From the NCBI GenBank assembly GCA_020073445.1, contig JAIQFE010000020.1, forward strand, positions 49,210-113,209: a stretch of DNA of 64,000 nt, given 5' to 3'. Below are positions 7,831 to 15,207 of this stretch, piece by piece. A model generated the notes under the pieces. The model was given only the letters and a program-made list of their open reading frames with translations. It searched no databases and was not told the DNA's origin. The first letter of the stretch is position 1; every line of letters begins with the position of its first letter. The DNA comes from Terriglobia bacterium (GTDB lineage Bacteria > Acidobacteriota > Terriglobia > Bryobacterales > Bryobacteraceae). The translations under genes and the position numbers were made by a program.

Positions 7831-8232
7831 ATGAGACTGCGCGCATTTGGGATTTTGGGAGTAACCAGCGTTATTTTGGCGGCGGCCCCGCTGATGGCGC
7901 ACCACTCCTTCGCGGCCGAATACGATGCCAAGAAGCCCATCGAGCTGAAGGGCACCATCACCAAAGTCGACTGGATGAATCCGCACGTCTACTTCTACAT
8001 CGACGTGAAGGACGACAGCGGAAAAATCTCCAACTGGGCGTTTGAAATGGGTCCTCCCCGGCTCCTGGAGCGCGGCGGCTGGAAGAAGAGCACCATGAAG
8101 GAAGGCGATGAGGTCATCGTCAGCGGGACTCTGGCCAAAGACGGCGGGAAGCACGGTAATGCGCGCTCCGTAACGCTGGCCAACACCGGCCAGAAACTGG
8201 GCGGCGCGTCGAGCGAAGGCACCATTCCGTAG
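7831..8232 (+). CDS. DUF6152 family secreted protein (free copy 1)
   Basis: 133 aa. The ATG at 7831 is preferred over the one at 7825 because AAGGAG at 7817-7822 is then 8 bases away. The signal peptide ends LMA and is followed at once by His24-His25 (AHHSFAAEYDAKKP). The single domain carries ITKVDWMNPHVYFYIDVKDDSGKISNW and a final beta strand with SVTLANTGQKL. It is close in sequence to residues 22-130 of the preceding fusion protein, so this is probably a local duplication. If signal peptidase cuts after Ala23, the mature protein begins with histidine, which could bind copper; that is inference. Confidence 0.85.
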   Translation: MRLRAFGILGVTSVILAAAPLMAHHSFAAEYDAKKPIELKGTITKVDWMNPHVYFYIDVKDDSGKISNWAFEMGPPRLLERGGWKKSTMKEGDEVIVSGTLAKDGGKHGNARSVTLANTGQKLGGASSEGTIP

Positions 8233-8265
8233 AGTTCCTGACCGGCGGTCGAACTGTTGAGACAG

Positions 8266-8309
8266 CGCCCGCACAGGGACGAGTCTGCGAAGGCTCCGTT
8301 GTGCGGGCG
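8266..8309 (+). ncRNA. Structured leader element, copy 1 (candidate cis-acting RNA)
   Basis: A perfect 10-bp inverted repeat, CGCCCGCACA (8266-8275) with TGTGCGGGCG (8300-8309), encloses GGG (8276-8278) on the left and CTCCGT (8294-8299) on the right. The same internal loop sits in the same place in copies at 28324-28390 and 60285-60350, with different but paired stem bases. The inner part here is short. It ends 28 bases before the GTG of the next gene on the same strand. Confidence 0.5.
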
Positions 8310-8337
8310 AAAACGAGACGTGTTAGGGAGGGTCGAA

Positions 8338-9249
8338 GTGCGAAAACGTGAAATCCTTGGCTTGGCCGCAGTCGCAACCGCGGCGTTGATTTTCTCATTT
8401 GCCGCGCCCTCTTTTGGGCAGAACGCTGGCGCGCAGGGCACTGGGCAGGGAATTATCCCGCCGCCTCCGGGGCAGAATCCGGGCCAGCAAGGCCAGTTCA
8501 AGGGCAAGGGTAAGGGCAAGCAGCGTCCTCCCTCGCGGCCCACTCCGCACGGCCCCGATGGGCACGTGCTGCTTGGTCCTCTGCCGGGCGAACAGGGTGT
8601 CTGGAACGGCAACGCCGGGGCGACCATCGCCACCAACGTAGGCCGGGGCCTCGATAACAACCAGGTCAATCTTCCTACCAACCTCAAAATCCCAGATGTG
8701 CCTTTCCAGGACTGGGCGCGGGCGCTCTACGATTCGCGCCAGGCCAACAACACTGCCGACGATCCGCACGTTCGCTGCAAGTCTTCGGGCGGTCCGCGGC
8801 TGTATCACACGCCGTACGGATTTGAGATCGTCGATATTCCCGAGCTGGAGCGTATTTACGTAATGGGTGTCGGCGGCCCGCATACCTGGCGCGTGATCTA
8901 CATGGATGGCCGCCAGCGACCCACCGACATCGATCCGAGTTTCCATGGCTATTCGATCGGCCACTGGGAAGGCGAAAAGCTGGTAGTGGAAAGCACCAAT
9001 TTCAACCAACGTTTCTGGCTCAGCCGGGAAGGCGTTCCGCACACCGAATATCTCAAACTGACCGAGACGTTCGAGCGCCCCGAATACGACACGCTGCGCT
9101 ACATCGCGACCATCGACGATCCGGGCGCCTACACGGCCAAGTGGTCGGGCGGCTGGGCGATTCCATGGAATCCCAATGACGAGATGTACGAATACGTGTG
9201 CCAGGAAAACAATCGCGATGCGAAACACATGTATCGCGGCGAACAATAG
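8338..9249 (+). CDS. Secreted paired-cysteine family protein (copy 3)
   Basis: 303 aa from GTG 8338, chosen because AGGGAGGG lies at 8325-8332 and the product then begins with a signal peptide (VRKREILGLAAVATAALIF...SFGQ); the frame is open upstream. A low-complexity linker QFKGKGKGKQRPPSRPTP follows, then PDGHVLLG and the family blocks: DWARALYDSR, DDPHVRCKSSGGPR (Cys147), GHWEGEKLVVESTNF, PHTEYLKLTE, DPGAYTAKW and EYVCQENNRD (Cys288). Its closest relative here is the C-terminal domain of the 6652-7794 fusion. Copy 1 of the leader element lies in the 105-base gap before it. Confidence 0.8.
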   Translation: MRKREILGLAAVATAALIFSFAAPSFGQNAGAQGTGQGIIPPPPGQNPGQQGQFKGKGKGKQRPPSRPTPHGPDGHVLLGPLPGEQGVWNGNAGATIATNVGRGLDNNQVNLPTNLKIPDVPFQDWARALYDSRQANNTADDPHVRCKSSGGPRLYHTPYGFEIVDIPELERIYVMGVGGPHTWRVIYMDGRQRPTDIDPSFHGYSIGHWEGEKLVVESTNFNQRFWLSREGVPHTEYLKLTETFERPEYDTLRYIATIDDPGAYTAKWSGGWAIPWNPNDEMYEYVCQENNRDAKHMYRGEQ

Positions 9250-9296
9250 CCTTCGCGCCTAGCGCCGACACCCGAACTGCGTACTAGTACGACTAG

Positions 9297-9310
9297 GGCA
9301 AGTACTGAGC
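9297..9310 (+). promoter_or_regulatory. Possible sigma-54 type promoter of the PEP-CTERM gene
   Basis: GG at 9297-9298 followed after exactly ten bases by GC at 9309-9310, with CA directly after the GG, matches the -24/-12 frame of RpoN promoters; the usual TT before GC is GA here, so the match is partial. PEP-CTERM genes of some bacteria are under PrsR/sigma-54 control, which makes it worth noting. A palindrome GTACTAGTAC lies just upstream at 9281-9290. Confidence 0.3.
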
Positions 9311-9329
9311 CGTCTATCGCGGTCAAACT

Positions 9330-9353
9330 CCTCAAGCCACAATGAGCTTGAGG
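9330..9353 (+). promoter_or_regulatory. Perfect hairpin covering the ribosome site of the PEP-CTERM gene
   Basis: CCTCAAGC (9330-9337) and GCTTGAGG (9346-9353) are perfect 8-base complements with an 8-base loop. The 3' arm contains TGAGG, the only Shine-Dalgarno-like sequence, 5 bases before the ATG at 9359. Folded RNA would hide the ribosome site. Confidence 0.5.
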
Positions 9354-9358
9354 AAAAA

Positions 9359-10015
9359 ATGAAGTTTTCATGTTTGGCCCTGTTCGTAACAGCGTGGGGC
9401 TCACTGTACGCAGCACCCATTCTGAGTTGCCCTGTCACTGTCGCTCAGTGCAACGGCAACGAATACGCCGTCTCGGAGTTGAGCAATATCGGCAATACCT
9501 ACCAGCTGGAGTTGGATATCCACGTTCTGGCCACCTACACCGGTAATCAGTTCACGGACCTGGTTAATGCCCTGCAGCTCAAGAACTTTGCCAGCGGTAC
9601 GATCACGAACACCAGCGTCGTTTCGGCTCCCGGTGGACTGGGCTTGTGGAATCCGTTGTTGCCCAACGAGCTGAGCGCGAATGCCTGCGACGGCGGAAGC
9701 ACAGGTGCCCCCCGCATGTGCGATCAGGCAAAGTCACCATCGCTCGGCGCGGCCTTTGGGCTCGGAGACATGCTCTCGTGGGTATTTCAGTTCGATACCA
9801 CCGGGACTTTGAACAGCACCGCGGAGATCAAGTATCTGTACGTTACTTCCAGTGGCGACAAGGTCGGAAGTCTCGGATCTTATGCGATTGGGATCCAAAG
9901 CAGCCCGGTCCCCGAGCCGGTTTCAATGTCCTTGGTGGGCGGTGGACTAGTTGTGCTCGGATTGCTCAGACGGAAGCGGCGCAGCTTCCACAACAAAACG
10001 AACCCAAGAGGATAA
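9359..10015 (+). CDS. PEP-CTERM sorting domain protein
   Basis: 218 aa with an N-terminal signal peptide (to about residue 18) and the complete C-terminal tripartite tag: SSPVPEPVSM (about 181-190), a hydrophobic segment LVGGGLVVLGLL, and the basic tail RRKRR. Such tags are read by an exosortase (EpsH/XrtA type) that cleaves and anchors the protein at the envelope, often in exopolysaccharide producers; no exosortase is in this window. The middle is beta-rich with no recognised domain. The gene ends 3 bases before the convergent gene at 10019. Confidence 0.85.
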   Translation: MKFSCLALFVTAWGSLYAAPILSCPVTVAQCNGNEYAVSELSNIGNTYQLELDIHVLATYTGNQFTDLVNALQLKNFASGTITNTSVVSAPGGLGLWNPLLPNELSANACDGGSTGAPRMCDQAKSPSLGAAFGLGDMLSWVFQFDTTGTLNSTAEIKYLYVTSSGDKVGSLGSYAIGIQSSPVPEPVSMSLVGGGLVVLGLLRRKRRSFHNKTNPRG

Positions 10016-10018
10016 CGA

Positions 10019-10873
10019 TCAGACGTCGCATATCTCGATTGCCTTGTTGAGAGTAGCGATTGGGTCGTGCCCTTGGGTGGGCGAGTACTCGTGAGAAACG
10101 AACCCAGTGAACCCTAAATCCGCGATAGCTTGCATGATGAAACGGTAGTTCAACTCCTGAGTATCGTCGATGTCGTGCCGGCCGGGGTTGCCGCCGGTAT
10201 GGAAGTGCGCGATGTGCTGGAAGTTATCGCGAATGTTGCGGACGATATCGCCGTCCATGATTTGCGCGTGATAGATGTCGAACAGGATTTTCACGCGCGG
10301 TGAGTTGACGCGCTTCATCACGTCCACACCCCAGGCGATGTGATCGAACATGTAGTCCTTATGGTTCACCTTGCTGTTCAGGTACTCCATGCAGATAGTG
10401 ACGCCTTTGTCCTCGGCCTGGGCTTTCACTTTGTTGAGGAACGCCACGCAATTGTCGGCGCCCACGCGATCGTCCATGCCGTGGCGATTGCCCGAAAACG
10501 TAATCACGTTCGGAACGCCGGCGGCCGCCGATTCGTCGATGGCCGCGCGCAGCGACGCTTCGAGCTTGGCGTGATTCTCGGTGCGGTTGAGTGCGTCGGG
10601 AATGCTACCGCCGGGTCCGGGCGGATACATGGAGGGCACCAGTCCGTATTTCTTGAGCAGCGGCCAATCCGCGGGACCGATGAGATCGAATCCTTTGATG
10701 CCGAGTCGTGCGGCTTCCCGGCAGCAGTCTTCCATGCTCATTTCGCGCGCGAAGACTCCTCGCGTGATGCCCTGTTTGATGCGGCCTTTTTTCTGGACGG
10801 GCGGAACGATTCCTGTGTTCTGGCCTAGCGCGAGCGGCGCTGCTAATGCGGGTAGAAAATCTCTGCGGCGCAT
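10019..10873 (-). CDS. TIM-barrel sugar isomerase/epimerase, hydroxypyruvate isomerase-like
   Basis: 284 aa, start fixed by AGGAGG just upstream of the ATG. The N-terminus MRRRDFLPALAAPLALG is a short Tat-like leader. The rest is a xylose-isomerase-like TIM barrel: GIKGFDLIGPADWPLLKKYG, GVPNVITFSGNR, ICMEYLNSKVNHKDYM, VKILFDIYHAQIMDGD, HIAHFHTGGNPGRHDI and GFTGFVSHEYSP, including the Glu, Asp-His, His and Glu positions that hold the divalent metal in the family. Similarity is to Hyi-type proteins; the exported location makes classical glyoxylate metabolism uncertain. It is the last gene of the htpX-rlmI run. Confidence 0.85.
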   Translation of the reverse strand: MRRRDFLPALAAPLALGQNTGIVPPVQKKGRIKQGITRGVFAREMSMEDCCREAARLGIKGFDLIGPADWPLLKKYGLVPSMYPPGPGGSIPDALNRTENHAKLEASLRAAIDESAAAGVPNVITFSGNRHGMDDRVGADNCVAFLNKVKAQAEDKGVTICMEYLNSKVNHKDYMFDHIAWGVDVMKRVNSPRVKILFDIYHAQIMDGDIVRNIRDNFQHIAHFHTGGNPGRHDIDDTQELNYRFIMQAIADLGFTGFVSHEYSPTQGHDPIATLNKAIEICDV

Positions 10874-10882
10874 TGATTCCTC

Positions 10883-12484
10883 CTAGGGTTCGACGATCTT
10901 CAACGAAATGTTTTGCGAGCCACCGCGTTCTAGGGTGACTTTCTCGGCGTGATCGACAAGCCGGATCAAGCTGTCCGGTTTCAGTTTCAGCGCGATACCT
11001 TCCGTCACTCCGAAAACGCGGTACTCTCCTGGCGCCAGTCCGTTGATCTGGAATTTTCCTTGATCGTCGGCCGGGGTGATCGTGCTTGTACGGAACAGCA
11101 TCGATACGGAAGACGTATCCGGGGGCGGGGGCCACTTCACCGCTTCGATCATGATCGGGCCGGCCACCTTGCCGCGATCTGCAACCAATCCGCTGATCGT
11201 GGCCGCCTTATCGTCGATCACGATCTCCAAATTCGCCGGGCCGGGTACCGGCGTGAAGACGCCGTCGGTAACAGGCAGGCCGTTGTAACGAACTTCTTTG
11301 ACGTAGAACTTATCGCCCATGTCGCGCGCCGAAACCTGGCTAGGGTCTCCAGGCAAACTGTGGATCTGAAACGTGCCGCCCTCATCCGACACCAGCGTCG
11401 TGAAGCCCCAGCCTCGGAGCACCGGTGATACGACCAGGGTCGTCTTGCCCGGCAGCGTTGCACCATTTGCGGCGACCAGCCGGCCGGTAATGTCCGCGCC
11501 GGGCGACATGGTCATCGCAACTTCAAGATTGTGGTCCGTCACTTCCGCGGTTGCGACCGCCCAATGCTTTTCCTTACGGCGTTGGTCATCGGTCGAGAGC
11601 ACAAATGAGTGAAGCCCGGGCAGAAGATTCCTGACCAGAAAATCCCCCGAGCAAGGGACCTGCCGCGACGGGCCTACGCCCGGTGCATCGCCGGTGCGGA
11701 TGGTGAATTGCCAGTTTTCATCGGGTTCGCAATCGCCCGGTTGAACGGAAAGGTGTGCGCGGTAGTAGGACGCCTTGCGGGAGGTGATGGTGCCAACGGA
11801 TAAAGACGCTCCGGAACTCACCGGCAAGGGTGATGCGGCCCGCAGGTCACCACCGCCGGGCCAGAACGAAATCTCCAGGTCGCGATCCACCACCTTGAAA
11901 TCTTCTTCTGAGAACTGCCGCAGGATTTCCGGAGAGCCCCGCTCCGGGCCAATCCGAACAAGGTATGCTCCCGGTCTCAGCTTGGTTGCCGTGAAGTATC
12001 CGTCCTGATCGGTAATCACCTGCGTCGAAGTGGCGGGGCTCAGCCCGAGGCGCAGGTTCGCCAAGGGCGCTCCTTGTTCGTCGACCACGCGGCCCCGCAG
12101 CTCGCCCAGTCGAATCAAGGTAAACCGACGCGCCTGCAAGGGATGATCCTGATCGAGGCTTACAGAATCTCCGATGGTTTCGATCGGGTCTGCGGTGGGG
12201 CCATCGAAAGTCTCGGCGAAATAACCCTCTTTCTGCGCCTCGACGTAATACTCACCTGCGCGTGTTGGATGAAGCGCGAACTCGCCTTTTGAGTCCGTAA
12301 AAGTCGTGGCGAAGACGGTTCGAGTCGTCGCCTGGGCGGGCTCGTGCCCGAACTCGTAGAGCGTGACGGTGACCCCGGCCAAGCCGAGTCCACTTTCAAT
12401 GACGGTCCCGCGGATTTCGAGCTGTCCCGCGCTCTGCGCACACGCCAGCCCGGCTGTGACCGCGAAGCATAAGCGGACAATCAC
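10883..12484 (-). CDS. Secreted protein with carboxypeptidase regulatory-like domains
   Basis: 533 aa, GTG start, signal peptide to about residue 17 (AGLACAQ). Several Ig/prealbumin-like repeats of the CarboxypepD_reg type follow: IRGTVIESGLGLAGVTVTLYEFG, LRGRVVDEQGAPLANLRLGL, ITGRLVAANGATLPGKTTLV and ISGLVADRGKVAGPIMIEAV, each ending in a G-x-F-x-x-x-x-L-x-P-G-x-Y strand (for example GKFQINGLAPGEYRVFG). These domains usually bind or scaffold at the cell surface and are greatly expanded in Solibacter-like genomes. No catalytic or TonB-receptor domain is present. It lies 9 bases upstream of the TIM-barrel gene. Confidence 0.85.
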   Translation of the reverse strand: MIVRLCFAVTAGLACAQSAGQLEIRGTVIESGLGLAGVTVTLYEFGHEPAQATTRTVFATTFTDSKGEFALHPTRAGEYYVEAQKEGYFAETFDGPTADPIETIGDSVSLDQDHPLQARRFTLIRLGELRGRVVDEQGAPLANLRLGLSPATSTQVITDQDGYFTATKLRPGAYLVRIGPERGSPEILRQFSEEDFKVVDRDLEISFWPGGGDLRAASPLPVSSGASLSVGTITSRKASYYRAHLSVQPGDCEPDENWQFTIRTGDAPGVGPSRQVPCSGDFLVRNLLPGLHSFVLSTDDQRRKEKHWAVATAEVTDHNLEVAMTMSPGADITGRLVAANGATLPGKTTLVVSPVLRGWGFTTLVSDEGGTFQIHSLPGDPSQVSARDMGDKFYVKEVRYNGLPVTDGVFTPVPGPANLEIVIDDKAATISGLVADRGKVAGPIMIEAVKWPPPPDTSSVSMLFRTSTITPADDQGKFQINGLAPGEYRVFGVTEGIALKLKPDSLIRLVDHAEKVTLERGGSQNISLKIVEP

Positions 12485-12497
12485 GCCCTATAGTTTA

Positions 12498-13655
12498 TTA
12501 CGCTGCCAGGACTTCGAGGATCAGGCACTTGAGATACAGCGTTTCAGGGACTGTCAACAAGATGGGATGATCCGAGGCCTGGGTGCGGCGCTCCAGAACG
12601 CGGATGGTTTTGCCGGCGTCCAGCGCGGCTTCGGCAACGATCTGGAACATCATCGCCTCGCTCATATGATGCGAGCAGGAGCAGGTCACCAGGATCCCGC
12701 CCGGATCGAGCATGCGCAGGGCGCGCAGGTTGATCTCTTTGTACCCGCGCGCGGCGTCGTCGAGCATCTTGCGCGAGCGCGCAAAGGCCGGCGGGTCCAG
12801 GATGATCATCGAGTAGCGGCGGTCGAGACCCGCCAGAAATTCGAACACGTCGGCTTTGCGGAACTGGATGTTGGTGAGCGCGTTCGCGCGTGCGTTGGAT
12901 TCAGCGATTGCAAGCGCCGGGACGGAAGACTCCACCGCTTCGACGGATTCTGCCTTGCGAGCCGTGTGCAGTGCGAATCCGCCGGTGGAGCTGAAGCAAT
13001 CGAGAACGCGCCCATGCGCATGGCGCTCGGCCGCGATGTAGTTCTCGCGCTGGTCGAGATAGATGCCGGTTTTCTGCCCGTGGAGCAGGTCGGCTTCAAG
13101 CTTCAAGCCGTTCATTTCGATAGCGACGCGCTCGGGGATTTCGCCCGATAAGACCAGCGTCTCGGCAGCCAGACCCTCCAGCTTGCGGACGCTGGCATCG
13201 TTGCGCGCGAGAATGCCGGCCGGATGCAGGAGTTCGTTCAGACAATGCGTGATGACGTCGCGAGCGCGATCCATGCCCTGGCTCAGGGTCTGCATCACCA
13301 GGTACGGACCGTAGCGATCGACGATCAGTCCGGGCAGAAGGTCCGCTTCGGAAAAGACGAGCCGATAGGCGTTGGAGTTCGTAACGATGCGCTCTCGGTG
13401 CGCAAGGGCTTGCGTCAAGCGGCGCATGAAAAACGGCCGGTCAATGGGTTCTCGATTATTGGTGAGGAGCCGCAAGGCGATCTGCGATGTGGAACTGTAA
13501 TGCGCCACGCCGATAATCCGGCCCTTCGGATCGGCGACACCGACGGCTTCGCCCGGCTGCGCTTCGCCGCGATCGACGATGTCGCTCGAAAAGAGCCAGG
13601 GATGGCCGCTGGCCGCGCGATCGGCAGCCTTGCGGTTTACTTTTACGAGGTTCAA
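12498..13655 (-). CDS. rlmI: 23S rRNA (cytosine-C5) methyltransferase, RlmI family
   Basis: 385 aa. Residues 1-75 form the N-terminal PUA domain (VNRKAADRAASGHPWLFSSDI). A central YwbD-like segment leads into a Rossmann SAM-binding domain: VLDCFSSTGGFALHTA (motif I, about 217-232), a Glu in VEAVESS, and the motif IV block MIILDPPAFARS. Cysteine in VTCSCSHHMS is the catalytic type seen in m5C methyltransferases of this family. RlmI modifies C1962 of 23S rRNA in E. coli. The gene overlaps htpX by 4 bases and is followed after 13 bases by the carboxypeptidase-regulatory gene. Confidence 0.9.
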   Translation of the reverse strand: MNLVKVNRKAADRAASGHPWLFSSDIVDRGEAQPGEAVGVADPKGRIIGVAHYSSTSQIALRLLTNNREPIDRPFFMRRLTQALAHRERIVTNSNAYRLVFSEADLLPGLIVDRYGPYLVMQTLSQGMDRARDVITHCLNELLHPAGILARNDASVRKLEGLAAETLVLSGEIPERVAIEMNGLKLEADLLHGQKTGIYLDQRENYIAAERHAHGRVLDCFSSTGGFALHTARKAESVEAVESSVPALAIAESNARANALTNIQFRKADVFEFLAGLDRRYSMIILDPPAFARSRKMLDDAARGYKEINLRALRMLDPGGILVTCSCSHHMSEAMMFQIVAEAALDAGKTIRVLERRTQASDHPILLTVPETLYLKCLILEVLAA

Positions 13656-14533
13656 CGGGCCCGTGCCGGTGATAAGCGGTACGCGTCTCCGCGCAGGGCT
13701 TCGAGGCGCGCGATGCGGTCCTCGGTCGAGGGATGGGTGGAAAAGAGGCGCGTCATGCCGCCGTTCTTAAACGGATTCAGGATGAACATATGCGCCGTGG
13801 CGGGCGAGGCATCATTCATGGGGACTCGTTCGACGCCCATCTCCAATTTGCGCAGCCCGGCGATCAGGCCATCCGGGGAACCTGTGTATTTCGCGGAGGC
13901 CGCGTCGGCATCGTATTCACGGGACCGTGAAATCGCCATCTGAATCAAGCCGGCGGCCATGGGGGCCAGGATGACCATCAACAGCCCGGCCCACGGACTG
14001 CCTTCGCGGTCGTCGTCCCGGCGTCCGCCGCCGAACCACATTGCCATGTACGCCAGGTGCGTGATGGCCGCGGCGAGGGTCGCTGCGATCGAACTGGTCA
14101 GAATATCGCGATGCAGGACGTGCCCCAGCTCGTGGGCAACGACGCCCTCGAGTTCGCGATCATTCATCAACTGCAGAATCCCCGCTGTGAATGCGACTGA
14201 AGCGTGCTGGGGGTTCCGGCCCGTGGCGAAGGCGTTGGGCGAGGCATCGGGGATCAGCCACAGCTTGGGCATCGGCAAGCTCATGCGCTGGACTAAGCTT
14301 TGCACCAGAGGATAAACGCGGCGGTAGACTTCCGGATTCTCCTCAGGGGTGACCGGCTGAGCGGAATACGTCGCCAGTGCGATCTTGTCGGAGAAGAAGT
14401 AGCTGGCGAAGTTCATAACCACGGCCAGCACCAGGGCGATTTCCAGCCCCGACCGGCCAGCGATCATCTGCCCGCCGAACAACAGCAGTCCGCTGAGCAA
14501 ACCCAGTAACAACGCAGTCTTAACGCCGTTCAT
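13652..14533 (-). CDS. htpX: Membrane metalloprotease HtpX (M48B)
   Basis: 293 aa, the usual HtpX length. Two N-terminal membrane helices (about 6-26 and 30-48) precede the zinc motif HELGH at 134-138; Glu206 in SREYDADAAS is the third zinc ligand. Two further helices (about 146-168 and 181-203) and a C-terminal part ending STHPSTEDRIARLEAL are typical. HtpX degrades misfolded membrane proteins under stress. AGGA lies 4 bases before the ATG. A strongly structured region (14568-14626) lies in the leader or upstream of it, between htpX and hsp20. Confidence 0.94.
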   Translation of the reverse strand: MNGVKTALLLGLLSGLLLFGGQMIAGRSGLEIALVLAVVMNFASYFFSDKIALATYSAQPVTPEENPEVYRRVYPLVQSLVQRMSLPMPKLWLIPDASPNAFATGRNPQHASVAFTAGILQLMNDRELEGVVAHELGHVLHRDILTSSIAATLAAAITHLAYMAMWFGGGRRDDDREGSPWAGLLMVILAPMAAGLIQMAISRSREYDADAASAKYTGSPDGLIAGLRKLEMGVERVPMNDASPATAHMFILNPFKNGGMTRLFSTHPSTEDRIARLEALRGDAYRLSPARAR

Positions 14534-14567
14534 ATGTTCCTATGATACTGATCTCATAAATACAGAC

Positions 14568-14626
14568 GAGGCGGGGAAGCGGTCCGTTCCGATTCCTTCT
14601 CGGATACCATCCCGCAACCCCGCCTC
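14568..14626 (-). other. Long rod-like hairpin between hsp20 and htpX
   Basis: On the minus strand GAGGCGGGG and CCCCGCCTC (9 perfect pairs, outer arms 14568-14576 and 14618-14626) enclose a TT/TT internal loop, then GCGG/CCGC, then CCGA/TCGG around a 7-base loop. A second small hairpin, GAGCA/TGCTC, at 14630-14647 touches the hsp20 stop. There is no T-run, so it is not a textbook terminator. It may end hsp20 transcription or lie in the htpX leader. Confidence 0.4.
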
Positions 14627-14646
14627 TCGGAGCAGCCCTGTGTGCT

Positions 14647-15087
14647 CTAGTTGTTGCTGACTTGAACCTTCACCTGCTTCGGCTTAGCGATCTCCTTCTT
14701 GGGCAAGGTGACCGTCAGGGTGCCGTTCTTATAGTCAGCCTTCACTCCATCGGGATTCACCGTATCCGGCAGGGTGAACACACGTTCGAAGTGACCGTAG
14801 GACCGCTCGACGCGATGCCAGCCGCCCTCTTCCTTCTTTTCTTCGAACTTCCGCTCGCCTTTTAGGGTGAGCGTGCCGTTCTCCAGCCGGACGTCGATGT
14901 CCTCGAACTTTACGTCGGGAATGTCGGCCTTCACGATCAGTTCGTTTTCGGTCTCCCGGATGTCGACTGGGGGCACCCATGGACGGCCGTTGGGTTCCAC
15001 AAACAGCCGGTTCATGGTGTCCTCAAACGCTTTCAATCCCGGGAAGGGGTCGAAACCGCTAAAAGGTGCATATTTGATGATCGCCAT
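14647..15087 (-). CDS. Small heat shock protein, Hsp20/alpha-crystallin family
   Basis: 146 aa. The alpha-crystallin domain spans about 38-138: PPVDIRETENELIVKADIPDVKFEDIDV, LTLKGERKFEEKKEEGGWHRVERSYGHFERVFTLP and the late block ADYKNGTLTVTLPKKE, with the classic GTLTV motif. These proteins form oligomers that hold unfolding proteins for refolding. AGGAG at 15096-15100 and a near-consensus sigma-70 promoter lie upstream; the leader would be about 28 bases, too short for a ROSE-type RNA thermometer, and I see no CIRCE repeat. Confidence 0.95.
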   Translation of the reverse strand: MAIIKYAPFSGFDPFPGLKAFEDTMNRLFVEPNGRPWVPPVDIRETENELIVKADIPDVKFEDIDVRLENGTLTLKGERKFEEKKEEGGWHRVERSYGHFERVFTLPDTVNPDGVKADYKNGTLTVTLPKKEIAKPKQVKVQVSNN

Positions 15088-15122
15088 GATGTTTTCTCCT
15101 GAATATATCTTATCGCAACAAC

Positions 15123-15151
15123 AGTATAAAATATGCGTGTATATATGTCAA
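15123..15151 (-). promoter_or_regulatory. Near-consensus sigma-70 promoter of hsp20
   Basis: Read on the minus strand: TTGACA (15151-15146), a 17-base spacer, TATACT (15128-15123). The start of transcription would be near 15116, about 28 bases before the hsp20 ATG. It is the best promoter match in the window and lies in the 120-base divergent gap with the 6-phosphogluconate dehydrogenase gene. Confidence 0.8.
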
Positions 15152-15207
15152 GTAGTCTGGATAAGATTTTTCACGCTCTCCACGCGGCCTTCCGATACAC
15201 TGTTGCC

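Noticed and set aside
15088..15122. ROSE or fourU RNA thermometer in the hsp20 leader
   Set aside because: The predicted leader is about 28 bases and AGGAG is not in a stem.
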